From an uncultured Clostridia bacterium (GTDB taxonomy: Bacteria; Bacillota; Clostridia; Peptostreptococcales; Anaerovoracaceae), in contig CAKQOW010000040.1 in assembly GCA_934256595.1 (NCBI GenBank), positions 1 to 21,991 on the forward strand: DNA of 21,991 nt. Reading direction: 5' to 3'. This document shows positions 1 to 7,581 of this stretch, in pieces (position 1 is the stretch's first letter; each line of letters starts with the position of its first letter). Position numbers and translations under genes: made by a program. A model generated the notes under the pieces. That model worked only from the letters and a program-made list of their open reading frames with translations, was not told where the DNA came from and searched no databases.

Positions 1-711
1 AGCGGCGAGAGGGTATTTGCATCGGTTCCGGTTATGACTTCAATAGGAAATCATGAAACTGACGGCACAATTCCGTCGTATCTTGATATGATGTCGCTTC
101 CGCAGAACGGCCCGGCAGGACTGGCGGAGGAATTCTATTCCTTTGACTACGGGCTTTGTCACATTACAGTTATGAACTCAAGCTTTCTGTTAAAGGAAAG
201 AGAAAGAGCAGACGGCAAGGTGCTTTATGCAAAAGAGAAAAAAGCAGTTATGGAATGGCTTGAAACAGACCTTAAAAATACTGCGGCAAAATGGAAGATA
301 GTATGTATGCATCATCAGCCCTACAGTGTAAACGATATCAACAAGGTTTACAAAAGAATAAGGGAAAGCTGGGTGCCGGTAATGGAAAAATACGGAGTTT
401 CCCTGTGCTTTTCGGGGCATCACCACCTGTATATGCGAACTGAGGAGATAAACGGCATAACATATATACAGGGGAATTCGGGACAGAAGAGAAGCGATTA
501 TTTTGATGTAAACAACCTGCCGTCATATATTGAATATATGAACAGAAGTGACAGTACCTACGAGGTGGTAAATGCAACCGGTAAGAGCCTTGAAGTTACG
601 GCGTATAATCAGAAGGGAGAAATCATAGACAGGTGGAAATACGGAGAGCCTGAAAAGGAAACCGGGTGGCACAGATTTATACAGTGGATAAAAAATCTTT
701 TAGGAATATAA
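1..711 (+). CDS. Calcineurin-like metallophosphoesterase, 5'-truncated
   Basis: The reading frame is open from base 1, so the gene begins outside the window and only its last 236 codons are seen. The ATG at position 34 is internal. Visible are the family's metal-site motifs in order: GNHE right at the start (residues 16-19 of the visible part), MHHQP in the middle and SGHHH in the last third. These supply the Asn and His ligands of the dinuclear metal centre in calcineurin-like and purple acid phosphatase-like enzymes. The earlier DxH and GDxxD motifs must lie upstream of the window. The substrate cannot be told; many such proteins are exported, but the N-terminus that would show a signal peptide is missing. 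No clear terminator follows; a promoter for the next gene begins 13 bases after the stop. Confidence 0.9.
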   Translation, partial: SGERVFASVPVMTSIGNHETDGTIPSYLDMMSLPQNGPAGLAEEFYSFDYGLCHITVMNSSFLLKERERADGKVLYAKEKKAVMEWLETDLKNTAAKWKIVCMHHQPYSVNDINKVYKRIRESWVPVMEKYGVSLCFSGHHHLYMRTEEINGITYIQGNSGQKRSDYFDVNNLPSYIEYMNRSDSTYEVVNATGKSLEVTAYNQKGEIIDRWKYGEPEKETGWHRFIQWIKNLLGI

Positions 712-724
712 CAAGAAGTAACAC

Positions 725-748
725 TTGACGGCTTTAATGTGGTATAAT
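725..748 (+). promoter_or_regulatory. Extended -10 promoter of the DtxR-type gene
   Basis: A perfect TATAAT at 743-748 is preceded by TG at 740-741, an extended -10. TTGACG at 725-730 is only 12 bases upstream, too close to act as a normal -35, so the promoter probably relies on the extended -10. Transcription would begin near 755, about 80 bases before the start codon. Confidence 0.6.
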
Positions 749-757
749 ATGTTTCAG

Positions 758-784
758 AGTGCTTAGCCGATAGGGTAAGGCACT
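758..784 (+). promoter_or_regulatory. Inverted repeat just downstream of the promoter, putative DtxR-type operator
   Basis: AGTGC-TTA at 758-765 mirrors TAA-g-GCACT at 776-784, and inside it CTTAGCC (762-768) faces GGGTAAG (773-779) with one mismatch. The inner part resembles the TTAGG...CCTAA-like palindromes bound by DtxR/IdeR/TroR repressors. It lies at about +4 to +30, where a bound repressor would block transcription, suggesting autoregulation by the gene that follows. It could also fold as an RNA hairpin. Operator identity is inferred. Confidence 0.4.
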
Positions 785-835
785 CGCTGAGATGCAATAT
801 GAGTATAGAATATTACAATGAAACGGAGGTAGAGT

Positions 836-1198
836 ATGTCAATTCAGGAATCGGGCGAAATGTACCTTGAAACCATACTCAGACTTGGAGAAAACGGCAG
901 AGATGTCAGGTCAATAGATATAGCGGATTATATGAATTTTTCAAAACCAAGTGTAAGCAGAGCTGTGGGGCTTCTTAAAAAAGACGGGTATATACTTGTT
1001 GACAGCAAGGGATATATTACATTTACAGAAGAAGGCCGCAGGAGAGCGGAGAAAATCTACGAAAGACATAAACTGCTTACAGAGTTTTTTATAACCCTTG
1101 GCGTTGACCCTGAAATAGCAGCAGAAGATGCCTGCCGGCTGGAGCATGTCATAAGTGATGTGACTTTTGAAGCAATCAAAAAACACGCGGGCAGATAA
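836..1198 (+). CDS. DtxR/MntR-family metal-dependent transcriptional repressor
   Basis: A 120-residue protein with the N-terminal winged helix of the DtxR family: a YLETIL stretch near residue 10, then a helix-turn-helix with SKPSVSRAV at about residues 36-44 and a wing ending in ITFTEEG. The C-terminal helical dimerisation part holds candidate metal ligands (E, C and the EH pair in the DACRLEH segment, about residues 98-104). It lacks the SH3-like third domain of full DtxR, as in short MntR-like proteins. The start is well placed after GGAGGT (825-830). Members sense Mn(II) or Fe(II) and repress metal uptake genes. No transporter gene is adjacent, so the regulon is unknown. The inverted repeat after its promoter suggests self-control. 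Confidence 0.88.
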   Translation: MSIQESGEMYLETILRLGENGRDVRSIDIADYMNFSKPSVSRAVGLLKKDGYILVDSKGYITFTEEGRRRAEKIYERHKLLTEFFITLGVDPEIAAEDACRLEHVISDVTFEAIKKHAGR

Positions 1199-1215
1199 CA
1201 GGACTGTGATAATTT

Positions 1216-1254
1216 AAAAGCCTTCCGGCATCTTATGTGCGGGAAGGCTTTTTT
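1216..1254. terminator. Bidirectional intrinsic terminator between convergent regulators
   Basis: An 11-bp stem (AAAAGCCTTCC at 1216-1226 with GGAAGGCTTTT at 1242-1252) plus an inner GCA/TGC pairing around a small loop, running into T residues on the plus strand and, through the leading A run, on the minus strand. It ends the DtxR gene and the ArsR gene, whose stop codon touches it. Confidence 0.85.
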
Positions 1255-1571
1255 CAGTCAAATTTCCTTACTGCGTTTACATACTGCTGTACCATACCCA
1301 GGTTGGCATACAGATATGTGAACTTGTCGGATTTTCTTGTTTCAAGGAGCCTTGCATCCACCAGCTTCTTAATGTGCTGTGAGGTGGTTGCCTGCGCATA
1401 TCCGAATTCTGCAATCAGGTCCTTATTGCAGACAGGAGTTCTCTCTCTGTTGCATTTCATAATATATCTGAACATTTTAATTCTGGCAGGGTGAGCAAAA
1501 GCATCTGATACTTCTGCAATCAGAAGCACTTCCTGTTCCTGCATTGTGTCGGGTTCTTTTCTGAGTCTCAT
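1254..1571 (-). CDS. ArsR-family winged-helix repressor
   Basis: A 105-residue protein of normal ArsR/SmtB length. The core shows AHPARIKMFRYI (about residues 26-37), the recognition region with YAQATTSQHIKKLVDARLL (about 58-76) and a wing with TRKSDKFTYLYA. The classical CxC or CVCDL metal site is absent; a single Cys in the KCN stretch and one in PVCN remain, so the signal is unclear and may not be arsenic. The start used is the ATG with AGGAG 8 bases upstream; a second Met at residue 10 is possible. It is convergent with the DtxR gene and divergent from the gene at 1722, which it might also affect. No efflux or redox target is immediately adjacent. Confidence 0.88.
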   Translation of the reverse strand: MRLRKEPDTMQEQEVLLIAEVSDAFAHPARIKMFRYIMKCNRERTPVCNKDLIAEFGYAQATTSQHIKKLVDARLLETRKSDKFTYLYANLGMVQQYVNAVRKFD

Positions 1572-1599
1572 GTTGTTTCTCCTTTAAATATTGCCTATC

Positions 1600-1629
1600 T
1601 ACAATACATCATATTGTATTAAAAGTCAA
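1600..1629 (-). promoter_or_regulatory. ArsR gene promoter with overlapping inverted repeat
   Basis: Read on the minus strand, TTGACT (complement of 1624-1629) is followed after exactly 17 bases by TATTGT (complement of 1601-1606). TACAAT (1600-1605) and ATTGTA (1613-1618) form an inverted repeat with a 7-bp spacer that covers the -10. Such AT-rich imperfect dyads over the -10 are typical of ArsR-type autoregulatory operators. Confidence 0.6.
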
Positions 1630-1721
1630 GAAAAACAGTCGAAAATTGTCACATTTAGAGGTGGCGTAATCAGAAATAAATGCTATACTTAATATATACG
1701 TAAGAAAGGCGGGAGGGCGCA

Positions 1722-2129
1722 TTGAACCTTATAATCTGCGTTGATAACAAAAACGGAATAATGTTTAACGGCAGGCGGCAGTCGCGTGACAGAGCGGTTT
1801 GCGAGGATATACTGGATATGACAGGAGAACATCTTCTGTACACAAGTGACTATTCCTTTGCGCTGTTTGAAAAATATGCTGACAGCCGGGTTATATGCAG
1901 CGGCAGTCCCGCATTATCGGCAGGCAGGGGAGATTACTGCTTTGCCGAGGATATGGATGTGTCAGAGGCGGCAGGCAAAGCGGATACACTTGTTATATAC
2001 TGCTGGAACAAAGCCTATCCTGCCGACAGATACTTTGATACTGATACAGAGCTGTTCAGACTCGTTTCGGAAACTGAACTTAAAGGCAGCTCTCACGAAA
2101 AAATAACTAAAAGGGTGTATATGAGATGA
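1722..2129 (+). CDS. Small uncharacterised Clostridia protein, TTG start
   Basis: 135 residues starting at TTG (1722) behind GGGAGG (1711-1716). The N-terminus MNLIICVDNKNGIMFNGRRQS resembles a small conserved family seen in Clostridia whose members share the opening Cys-Val-Asp and the FNGRRQSRD block; no enzymatic function is known to me. The opening superficially recalls dihydrofolate reductase, but the DHFR folate and NADPH motifs are absent. It ends with the SSHEKITKRVY block. The stop overlaps the next start by 4 bases (ATGA at 2126-2129), so the two are translationally coupled and probably share a role with the secreted nuclease. TGCTATACT at 1681-1689 is a candidate extended -10. Confidence 0.75.
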   Translation: MNLIICVDNKNGIMFNGRRQSRDRAVCEDILDMTGEHLLYTSDYSFALFEKYADSRVICSGSPALSAGRGDYCFAEDMDVSEAAGKADTLVIYCWNKAYPADRYFDTDTELFRLVSETELKGSSHEKITKRVYMR

Positions 2130-3001
2130 AAAAGAGATTTAAAATTACAGTGATACTTTGCATTGCGGTTTGTATGATAATGACAGGCTGCAGCGCGCAG
2201 ACGCAGATGGGAGGAAATCCAGACGGCGGCATTGAGCTTTCACAGGTACCGGAATACAGCGGGCAGCCGTATGTTGCAATTAATAACAACGAGCCTGAAT
2301 TTGATGAAGAGGATTTTACAGTATCCTCCTTTGAAACCTACAGCAGCCTTGACAGCCTCGGCAGATGCGGCAGCGCCTATGCTAATATAGGCAGGGACCT
2401 GATGCCGACAGAAAAGCGCGGCAGTATAGGTTCGGTGAAGCCTGCAGGCTGGCATACCGTTAAATATGATAATGTTGACGGCAAATACCTTTACAACCGG
2501 TGCCATCTCATAGGCTACCAGCTCACAGGGGAGAACGCCAACGAGAGAAATCTGATTACAGGCACCAGATATATGAATGTGGAGGGTATGCTGCCCTTTG
2601 AGGATATGGTGGCAGACTATATCAGGGAAACGGACAATCATGTGATTTATCGCGTAACGCCGATATATGACGGAAACAATCTGCTGGCAAGTGGAGTTCA
2701 GATGGAGGCAGCTTCTGTCGAGGATAACGGCGAGGGCATCTGGTATAACGTTTATGTCTATAATGTGCAGCCGGGAATTTCCATTGATTATGCGACAGGT
2801 GAAAGCAGCCGGCAGAGCGACAGCAAGACAGAAAGAGGCGCTGTAACAGAATACGTGCTTAATACAAATTCCCATAAATTTCACTATGCGGACTGCGCAA
2901 GCGCAGGGGATATTTCAGATAAAAACAGAGAAACCTACAGAGGCAGCAGGGAATCTCTCATAGACAGAGGATATGAGCCCTGCGGCAGATGTAACCCATA
3001 A
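2126..3001 (+). CDS. Secreted lipoprotein DNA/RNA non-specific endonuclease
   Basis: 291 residues. The N-terminus is a lipoprotein signal: basic MKKR, a hydrophobic stretch and lipobox MTGC with Cys22 as the lipidated residue, so the enzyme should sit on the outer face of the membrane. The nuclease core (about residues 70-225) carries NRCHLIGYQL with His127 as the catalytic His, matching the DRGH-type motif of EndA/NucA-like beta-beta-alpha-metal nucleases, followed by NERNLITGTRYMN with the metal-binding Asn. The C-terminus (about 240-291) is a separate small Cys-containing module ending YEPCGRCNP, often found appended to secreted nucleases. Likely roles are nutrient DNA degradation or DNA entry. 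Translation is coupled to the upstream gene. Confidence 0.88.
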   Translation: MKKRFKITVILCIAVCMIMTGCSAQTQMGGNPDGGIELSQVPEYSGQPYVAINNNEPEFDEEDFTVSSFETYSSLDSLGRCGSAYANIGRDLMPTEKRGSIGSVKPAGWHTVKYDNVDGKYLYNRCHLIGYQLTGENANERNLITGTRYMNVEGMLPFEDMVADYIRETDNHVIYRVTPIYDGNNLLASGVQMEAASVEDNGEGIWYNVYVYNVQPGISIDYATGESSRQSDSKTERGAVTEYVLNTNSHKFHYADCASAGDISDKNRETYRGSRESLIDRGYEPCGRCNP

Positions 3002-3018
3002 CAAAGGAGAAACATCTT

Positions 3019-3594
3019 ATGAAAACCTGTATACTTATGGCAAGTCCGCGAAAGCAGGGCAATACTGCAGCGCTTATGAAGGTGTTCTGCAGTGAACTTA
3101 AAAGAATGAACGAGGAATTTACATATCACTATCTGTATGATATGGAGATAGACGGCTGTATTGCCTGCAGGAGATGCCAGCAGGACTGGAGCGGATTTAA
3201 CTGCTTCAGAAATGATGATATGCAGCAGATAGCAGAGGATATACTGGACTCCGATATTATACTGTTTGCAACTCCGATTTACTCATGGTACTGCACACCG
3301 CCGCTAAAAGCTGTTATGGACCGGCTTGTCTACGGCATGAACAAATACTACGGTGAAACAAAAGGTCCTGCAATATGGGCGGGCAAAAGACTTGCGGCAG
3401 TGACGACCTGCGGTTATCCGCCGGAAAAGGGCTCTGATATTTTTGAAGAGGGACTTGAGCGGTACTGCAGACATTCCGGTCTTGAATTTGCCGGAATGAT
3501 TACGGAGCACCACAAGGGATACAATACGGTGTTTATGGACAGCCAAAAAGCAGAGCATATAAAGGAATTTGTGCATTTTCTGTATGAAAATTGA
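3019..3594 (+). CDS. Flavodoxin-fold NAD(P)H-dependent FMN reductase family protein
   Basis: 191 residues. The N-terminus MASPRKQGNTAALM is the FMN phosphate-binding loop of the multimeric flavodoxin/iron-sulfur flavoprotein group (SPR..GNT). The segment DGCIACRRCQ (about residues 45-54) has two close Cys as in iron-sulfur flavoproteins and their relatives, but the compact CX2CX2CX4-7C cluster is not complete, so a cluster is doubtful. FATPIYSWYCTPPLKAVMDR (about 82-101) is the second flavin-binding loop typical of the family. AAAGGAG precedes the start and the gap to the nuclease gene is 17 bases, so it probably belongs to the same operon. It would be a cytosolic redox enzyme; the substrate is unknown. 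Confidence 0.88.
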   Translation: MKTCILMASPRKQGNTAALMKVFCSELKRMNEEFTYHYLYDMEIDGCIACRRCQQDWSGFNCFRNDDMQQIAEDILDSDIILFATPIYSWYCTPPLKAVMDRLVYGMNKYYGETKGPAIWAGKRLAAVTTCGYPPEKGSDIFEEGLERYCRHSGLEFAGMITEHHKGYNTVFMDSQKAEHIKEFVHFLYEN

Positions 3595-3647
3595 TTGTTT
3601 AACATTGCAGGAACAACGGATAATAACAGTAGGGGAGTATATAGACT

Positions 3648-5369
3648 ATGGATTATTTCAAATATGATATTAGAAGTGAAAAAGCAGATTCCTATGAAAT
3701 TCTGCAGTCGCTTATGGAAAACTGGGAATATGAAATTGTAGAGTTTAAAGAAGCCAAGGGACATTATTCTACAGATAAAATAGGACAATATTTCTCCGCA
3801 ATCAGTAACGAAGCGAACTTAAAGTCACAGCAGTATGGCTGGTTTGTTTTAGGTGTAAGTGAAAAAGATAAAAAACATATTGTTGGAACAGCATTTAAAA
3901 GCGGCGATCAGACACTAATAGAAAAATTCAAGTATGAAATATCTAAGGGAACCACTGATGGAATTAGCTTTATTGATATTATTGAATTGCATCCAATTTC
4001 TTTTGAAGATAATGAAATTCATCGTGTTTTAATGTTTAAGGTGCCTGCTGCTGTTGCAGGGATGCCAACTTCGTGGAAGAACAATTATTATGCTAGAGCG
4101 GGTGAAAGTTTAATACCTTTGCAGCAATTTAAGATTGACCAGATTAGAAGTCAGGAGCGGTTGGATTGGTCGAAACAGTTAATTAGTGATGCTTCTGTTA
4201 AGCATTTAGATTCTGAAGCCATTACCGTAGCAAGAGAAAAGTATAAAGAAAAAATGCAGAGACCGCATATATCAGAGGAAATTGACAAATTGTCAGATGA
4301 AGAGTTTTTGACAAAGTTAAAGCTGATAATAAATGGTAAAGTAACTAATGCTGCGATGCTTTTATTGGGTAATTCTGACTATGACTATTTGATGAAGTCA
4401 CCGCCATCGATGATGTGGCGCTTGTTCGGCAGTGATGGGACTAATAAAGACTATGAAATATTTAATATCCCTTTTATTATGGTTGCAGATAAAGTGTTTT
4501 CAAGAATACGAAATTTGACATACAGATATATGCCAAATCAGTTATCGTTATTTCCAAAAGAAACACAGCAATACGATTTTTGGCTGCTAAGAGAATTAAT
4601 AAACAATTGCATTGCTCACTCAAATTATCAGTTGGGTGGCAGAATATATGTGAATGAATTTGATGATATGATTTCTATATCGAATCCTGGAGATTTTCTT
4701 CCGCAAACGATTGAGGCCGTATTAAAGACAACATATAATCCTCCATTCTATAGAAACCAGCTGTTAGCTGATTCAATGGTGAAATTTCATATGATTGATA
4801 CTGCAACAAGCGGAATAAAAAAAGTTTACAGGATACAAAAGGAAAAATACTTCCCGATGCCTGACTATGATTTTTCTGAAAGCAATAAAGTAGTAGTTAC
4901 AGTTTATGGAAAAATTATTGATGAGAAATATACCTATATACTTTTTAATCACCCTGAACTGAATCTTGAAATGGTGTATCTTATTGACTTAGTTCAAAAA
5001 GGACGAACCGAAAAATTAACCAAAGAAGCAATACAACTGTTGCGCAAGTATCATTTAGTTGAGGGACGTGTAAATAATCTGTTTTTATCTGCGGATGTTT
5101 CCAAAACAATGGATGCTGAAGCAAAATATATAAGAAATAAAGCCTTTGACGATCAGTATTATAAAGACTTGATAGTCAGCTATTTACAACAATACGGAAA
5201 AGCCCAGAGAAATGATATTAAAGACTTGATATGGGATAAATTGCCTGATATGCTTACTGATAAACAAAAAAATTCTAAAATATCAACATTACTGACAGCG
5301 CTTAGAAGAAAGGGCGTTATTAAAACAGATTCAAAGAATCAACAAACTTCTTGTTGGATTCTTAGCTAA
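3648..5369 (+). CDS. AlbA_2 (Schlafen-like) plus HATPase_c_4 protein, accessory gene
   Basis: 573 residues. The N-terminal part (about 28-160) has VEFKEAKG followed by a GWFVLGV strand and HIVGT, the pattern of the AlbA_2/Schlafen-type putative nucleic acid-binding domain. The region around residues 310-350 shows RELINNCIAHSNY and ISNPG, matching the GHKL-type ATP-binding N box and the following glycine motif of HATPase_c_4. The C-terminal 65 residues look like a winged helix (SKISTLLTALRRKGVIKTD). Proteins of this build are annotated as RecG-like or ATP-binding transcriptional regulators, and some occur in defence islands; the function is not established. The gene is visibly richer in A+T and in TTA/AAT codons than its neighbours, suggesting transfer. 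TTGTTT (3595-3600) and GATAAT (3619-3624) spaced by 18 could be its own promoter; AGGGGAG sits at 3631. Confidence 0.82.
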   Translation: MDYFKYDIRSEKADSYEILQSLMENWEYEIVEFKEAKGHYSTDKIGQYFSAISNEANLKSQQYGWFVLGVSEKDKKHIVGTAFKSGDQTLIEKFKYEISKGTTDGISFIDIIELHPISFEDNEIHRVLMFKVPAAVAGMPTSWKNNYYARAGESLIPLQQFKIDQIRSQERLDWSKQLISDASVKHLDSEAITVAREKYKEKMQRPHISEEIDKLSDEEFLTKLKLIINGKVTNAAMLLLGNSDYDYLMKSPPSMMWRLFGSDGTNKDYEIFNIPFIMVADKVFSRIRNLTYRYMPNQLSLFPKETQQYDFWLLRELINNCIAHSNYQLGGRIYVNEFDDMISISNPGDFLPQTIEAVLKTTYNPPFYRNQLLADSMVKFHMIDTATSGIKKVYRIQKEKYFPMPDYDFSESNKVVVTVYGKIIDEKYTYILFNHPELNLEMVYLIDLVQKGRTEKLTKEAIQLLRKYHLVEGRVNNLFLSADVSKTMDAEAKYIRNKAFDDQYYKDLIVSYLQQYGKAQRNDIKDLIWDKLPDMLTDKQKNSKISTLLTALRRKGVIKTDSKNQQTSCWILS

Positions 5370-5603
5370 AACATTCTGTTCAATCGAGATTAACGTATAT
5401 ATAAGAACATAATAAGATATAAAAAGTCAGTAATAGTAATGCTTTTAGAGCTTGATTGAGCTTGATTTAATTAATAAAACAGAATATTTAAATCAATATT
5501 TCAATTGAGCGTAGAGGTGGAAATATGATTCATTAAAAGAGTTGCCTTAATTCAAATCCAAGGCAGCTTTTTTAAATTTTTTGAAAAACTTTTTAAAAAT
5601 GTG
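5370..5603 (+). other. AT-rich intergenic region after the AlbA_2 gene
   Basis: No gene is seen. It contains a tandem decamer GAGCTTGATT repeated twice at 5448-5467 and, near its right end, the intrinsic terminator described separately. The composition matches the upstream gene, so this stretch may be part of the same acquired segment. Confidence 0.5.
5540..5576 (+). terminator. Intrinsic terminator of the AlbA_2 gene
   Basis: AGTTGCCTT (5540-5548) pairs with AAGGCAGCT (5560-5568) through one G-U pair, followed by a run of T. It lies 170 bases after the gene and just before the GntR promoter. Confidence 0.8.
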
Positions 5604-5652
5604 TTGACAAATATGCAAAGCGGCATTATTGTACTAAGCAAGTAATACAATA
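5604..5652 (+). promoter_or_regulatory. Promoter and probable operator of the GntR-ABC operon
   Basis: TTGACA at 5604-5609 and TATTGT at 5627-5632 are separated by 17 bases. The -10 is also the left arm of an inverted repeat: TATTGTA (5627-5633) mirrors TACAATA (5646-5652), with ACT/AGT matching further inside. YtrA-type GntR proteins commonly repress their own ABC operon from such GT...AC dyads, so this is the likely operator. Confidence 0.72.
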
Positions 5653-5683
5653 ATACAAAAGAGGATTAGAGAAAGGAGAAGAA

Positions 5684-6049
5684 ATGGAGTGGACTTTTAA
5701 AGAAGGCATACCTATTTATACACAGATAGTTGATAAGGTTAAGATAAGTATTGCAAGCGGTCTTTATGAACCGGGAGCCAAGCTTCCGCCTGTAAGAGAT
5801 ATGGCTCTTGAGGCAGGGGTTAATCCCAACACGATGCAGAAGGCATTTGCGCAGCTTGAAAGAGAGGGGCTGCTTTATTCGGTGAGAACCAGCGGAAGAT
5901 TTGTAACGGAGGAAAAAGAAGTGCTTGATAATCTGAAAAAAACCCTGAGCAGGGAATATATAAATGAGCTGTTTGACAGCCTCGGCAGGCTCGGTATGAG
6001 CAGAGAAGAAATAGTTGATGCAGTAAAACAGTGGAGTATGGAGGATTGA
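5684..6049 (+). CDS. GntR-family (YtrA-type) transcriptional regulator
   Basis: 121 residues, the short length of the YtrA subfamily: a winged helix (about residues 5-72) with IYTQIVDKVKISIASG, the GAKLPPVRDMALEAGVNPNT recognition region and a wing with TSGRFVT, then a short helical tail for dimerisation rather than a full effector domain. AAGGAG at 5673-5678 supports the start. It is the first gene of an operon with the ABC ATPase (1 base gap) and permease, the standard YtrA arrangement, and probably represses it. Such operons often respond to cell-wall stress or antimicrobial peptides; that role here is inferred from family. Confidence 0.92.
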   Translation: MEWTFKEGIPIYTQIVDKVKISIASGLYEPGAKLPPVRDMALEAGVNPNTMQKAFAQLEREGLLYSVRTSGRFVTEEKEVLDNLKKTLSREYINELFDSLGRLGMSREEIVDAVKQWSMED

Positions 6050-6050
6050 A

Positions 6051-6746
6051 ATGAGTATATTACAATGCAGGAATTTATCTAAAAAATACGGAGCGACGGA
6101 AGCTCTGAGGGGAATAGACCTTGAATTTGAAGCAGGCAGAATAGTAGGCCTTCTGGGACCAAACGGCAGCGGCAAAACAACATTTATCAAACTGGCAAAC
6201 GGACTTCTGAAACCGTCTGAGGGTGAGATTCTGATTGACGGAAACAGCCCGGGAAAGGAAACAAAGGCAGAGGTTGCCTATCTTCCCGACAGAGATTTTC
6301 TTCCCGACTATATGTCGGTAAGCCAGCTTATTAAGTATTACAGCGATTTCTTTAGCGATATGAATACGGCAAAGGCAGAGGAAATGCTGAGAAGCCTTGA
6401 TCTTGACAAGGATATGAAGCTTAAAAAAATGTCAAAGGGAACAAGAGAAAAGGTGCAGCTGATACTTACAATGAGCAGAGATGCCAAGGTGTATTTCCTT
6501 GACGAGCCTATTGCAGGCGTTGACCCTGCTGCAAGGGACTATATACTCAGGACTATAATTACCAATTACAATCCTGAGGCGCTGGTGGTAATAAGCACGC
6601 ACCTGATAGCAGACGTTGAAAATGTGCTCGATGAGGTTGTGTTTATCAAAGAGGGCAGTATAGTGCTTCACAAGGAAGCTGATGCAATTCGCGAAGAAGA
6701 AGCAAAGAGTATAGACGGATTATTCAGGGAGGTATTTAAATGTTAG
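6051..6746 (+). CDS. ABC transporter ATP-binding protein
   Basis: 231 residues. Walker A is GPNGSGKT at 36-43, the signature is MSKGT at 127-131 (a variant of LSGGQ common in YtrB/BcrA-like exporters), Walker B VYFLDEP at 147-153 and the switch His in ISTH at 181-184. It starts one base after the regulator's stop and overlaps the permease start by 7 bases, so the three are tightly coupled. It would energise the membrane partner at 6740-7540. Substrate is unknown; peptide or lipid-linked antimicrobial export or resistance is plausible for this type. Confidence 0.94.
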   Translation: MSILQCRNLSKKYGATEALRGIDLEFEAGRIVGLLGPNGSGKTTFIKLANGLLKPSEGEILIDGNSPGKETKAEVAYLPDRDFLPDYMSVSQLIKYYSDFFSDMNTAKAEEMLRSLDLDKDMKLKKMSKGTREKVQLILTMSRDAKVYFLDEPIAGVDPAARDYILRTIITNYNPEALVVISTHLIADVENVLDEVVFIKEGSIVLHKEADAIREEEAKSIDGLFREVFKC

Positions 6747-7540
6747 GGACATTAATGAAATATGAATTAAAATCAGTAGGCAGAGTGATGCTGCCGGTAT
6801 ACGGGGCGTTTATAGCTGTCAGCATATTGTTTGGAATATCGCTGTATGCAGGCGTTGGCAATGGCAGTGAATCCTCGGCTATAACGAATATTGCCATGTC
6901 GGTGACAGGAATAGTATATGTACTTCTGGCAGTTGCGATATTTGTATTTACAATAATACTGATTATACAGAGATTTTACAAAAATCTGCTGGGCAATGAA
7001 GGGTATCTGTGCTTCACACTTCCCGTAAATACTAATACACATATCGCAAACAAGCTGCTCTCGGCAGTTATATGGGTTGTATGCGGAGCTGTAATAGCAG
7101 GCATATCGGCATTTATACTGGTAACAGTTTTTGTGACGCCGGGTGAATTGTTTACAGATATCGGAAGAGTGTTTGACGAGATCAGACTTTATATAAGTGA
7201 GGGGCAGATTGCGCTTTATGGGGTGGAGCTGTTTCTGCTTATGATATTTGGCTGCGGCATGGGCACTGCCAAAATATATGCAGCAATATCAGCAGGACAG
7301 CTGTTTGCAAATCACAGAGTTATTGGAGCAGTTGCGGCATATATAGTGTTTGGAATATGCGAAAGCATTCTGATTAATATTGCAGGCGCTGTGTGCGGAG
7401 ATGTTTTTGATTTCGCAGTCAACAGTGCTGACGAGTTTGGCACGCTCTTCCTGTGGGGAATTGCAGTACAGGCAGTACTGATTGCGGTATACTGGGCAGT
7501 GACTTATGTGATGCTTGACAGAAAGCTTAATCTGCAGTAG
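6740..7540 (+). CDS. ABC transporter permease, six-TM type
   Basis: 266 residues with about six hydrophobic segments: roughly residues 17-37, 57-77, 109-130, 155-177, 193-213 and 236-258. The opening MLGTLMKYELKSVGR is the cytoplasmic amphipathic start seen in YtrC/ABC-2-like permeases. It overlaps the ATPase gene by 7 bases and probably forms a homodimer with it. No terminator directly follows; a new promoter lies 42 bases downstream and the hairpin at 7653-7682 would stop any read-through. Confidence 0.88.
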   Translation: MLGTLMKYELKSVGRVMLPVYGAFIAVSILFGISLYAGVGNGSESSAITNIAMSVTGIVYVLLAVAIFVFTIILIIQRFYKNLLGNEGYLCFTLPVNTNTHIANKLLSAVIWVVCGAVIAGISAFILVTVFVTPGELFTDIGRVFDEIRLYISEGQIALYGVELFLLMIFGCGMGTAKIYAAISAGQLFANHRVIGAVAAYIVFGICESILINIAGAVCGDVFDFAVNSADEFGTLFLWGIAVQAVLIAVYWAVTYVMLDRKLNLQ

Positions 7541-7581
7541 CAGAGGATTAGAAAAAGGGGTTAATATAGATAAAAAACAAT

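Noticed and set aside
751..830. TPP riboswitch-like leader before the DtxR gene (CTGAGATG at 787-794)
   Set aside because: Only the CTGAGA part resembles the thi-box; the second conserved half with CCUGAUCUGG and GCGNAGGGA is missing, and the expected start of transcription lies inside the proposed closing stem. The downstream gene is also not a thiamine gene.
1722..2129. Dihydrofolate reductase
   Set aside because: The start MNLIICVDNKNGI looks like DHFR, but the protein is shorter and lacks the substrate and NADPH-binding motifs that should follow.
5521..5540. Small gene at GTGGAAATATGATTCATTAA
   Set aside because: A ribosome-binding-like GAGGTGG precedes an ATG, but the frame closes after two codons.
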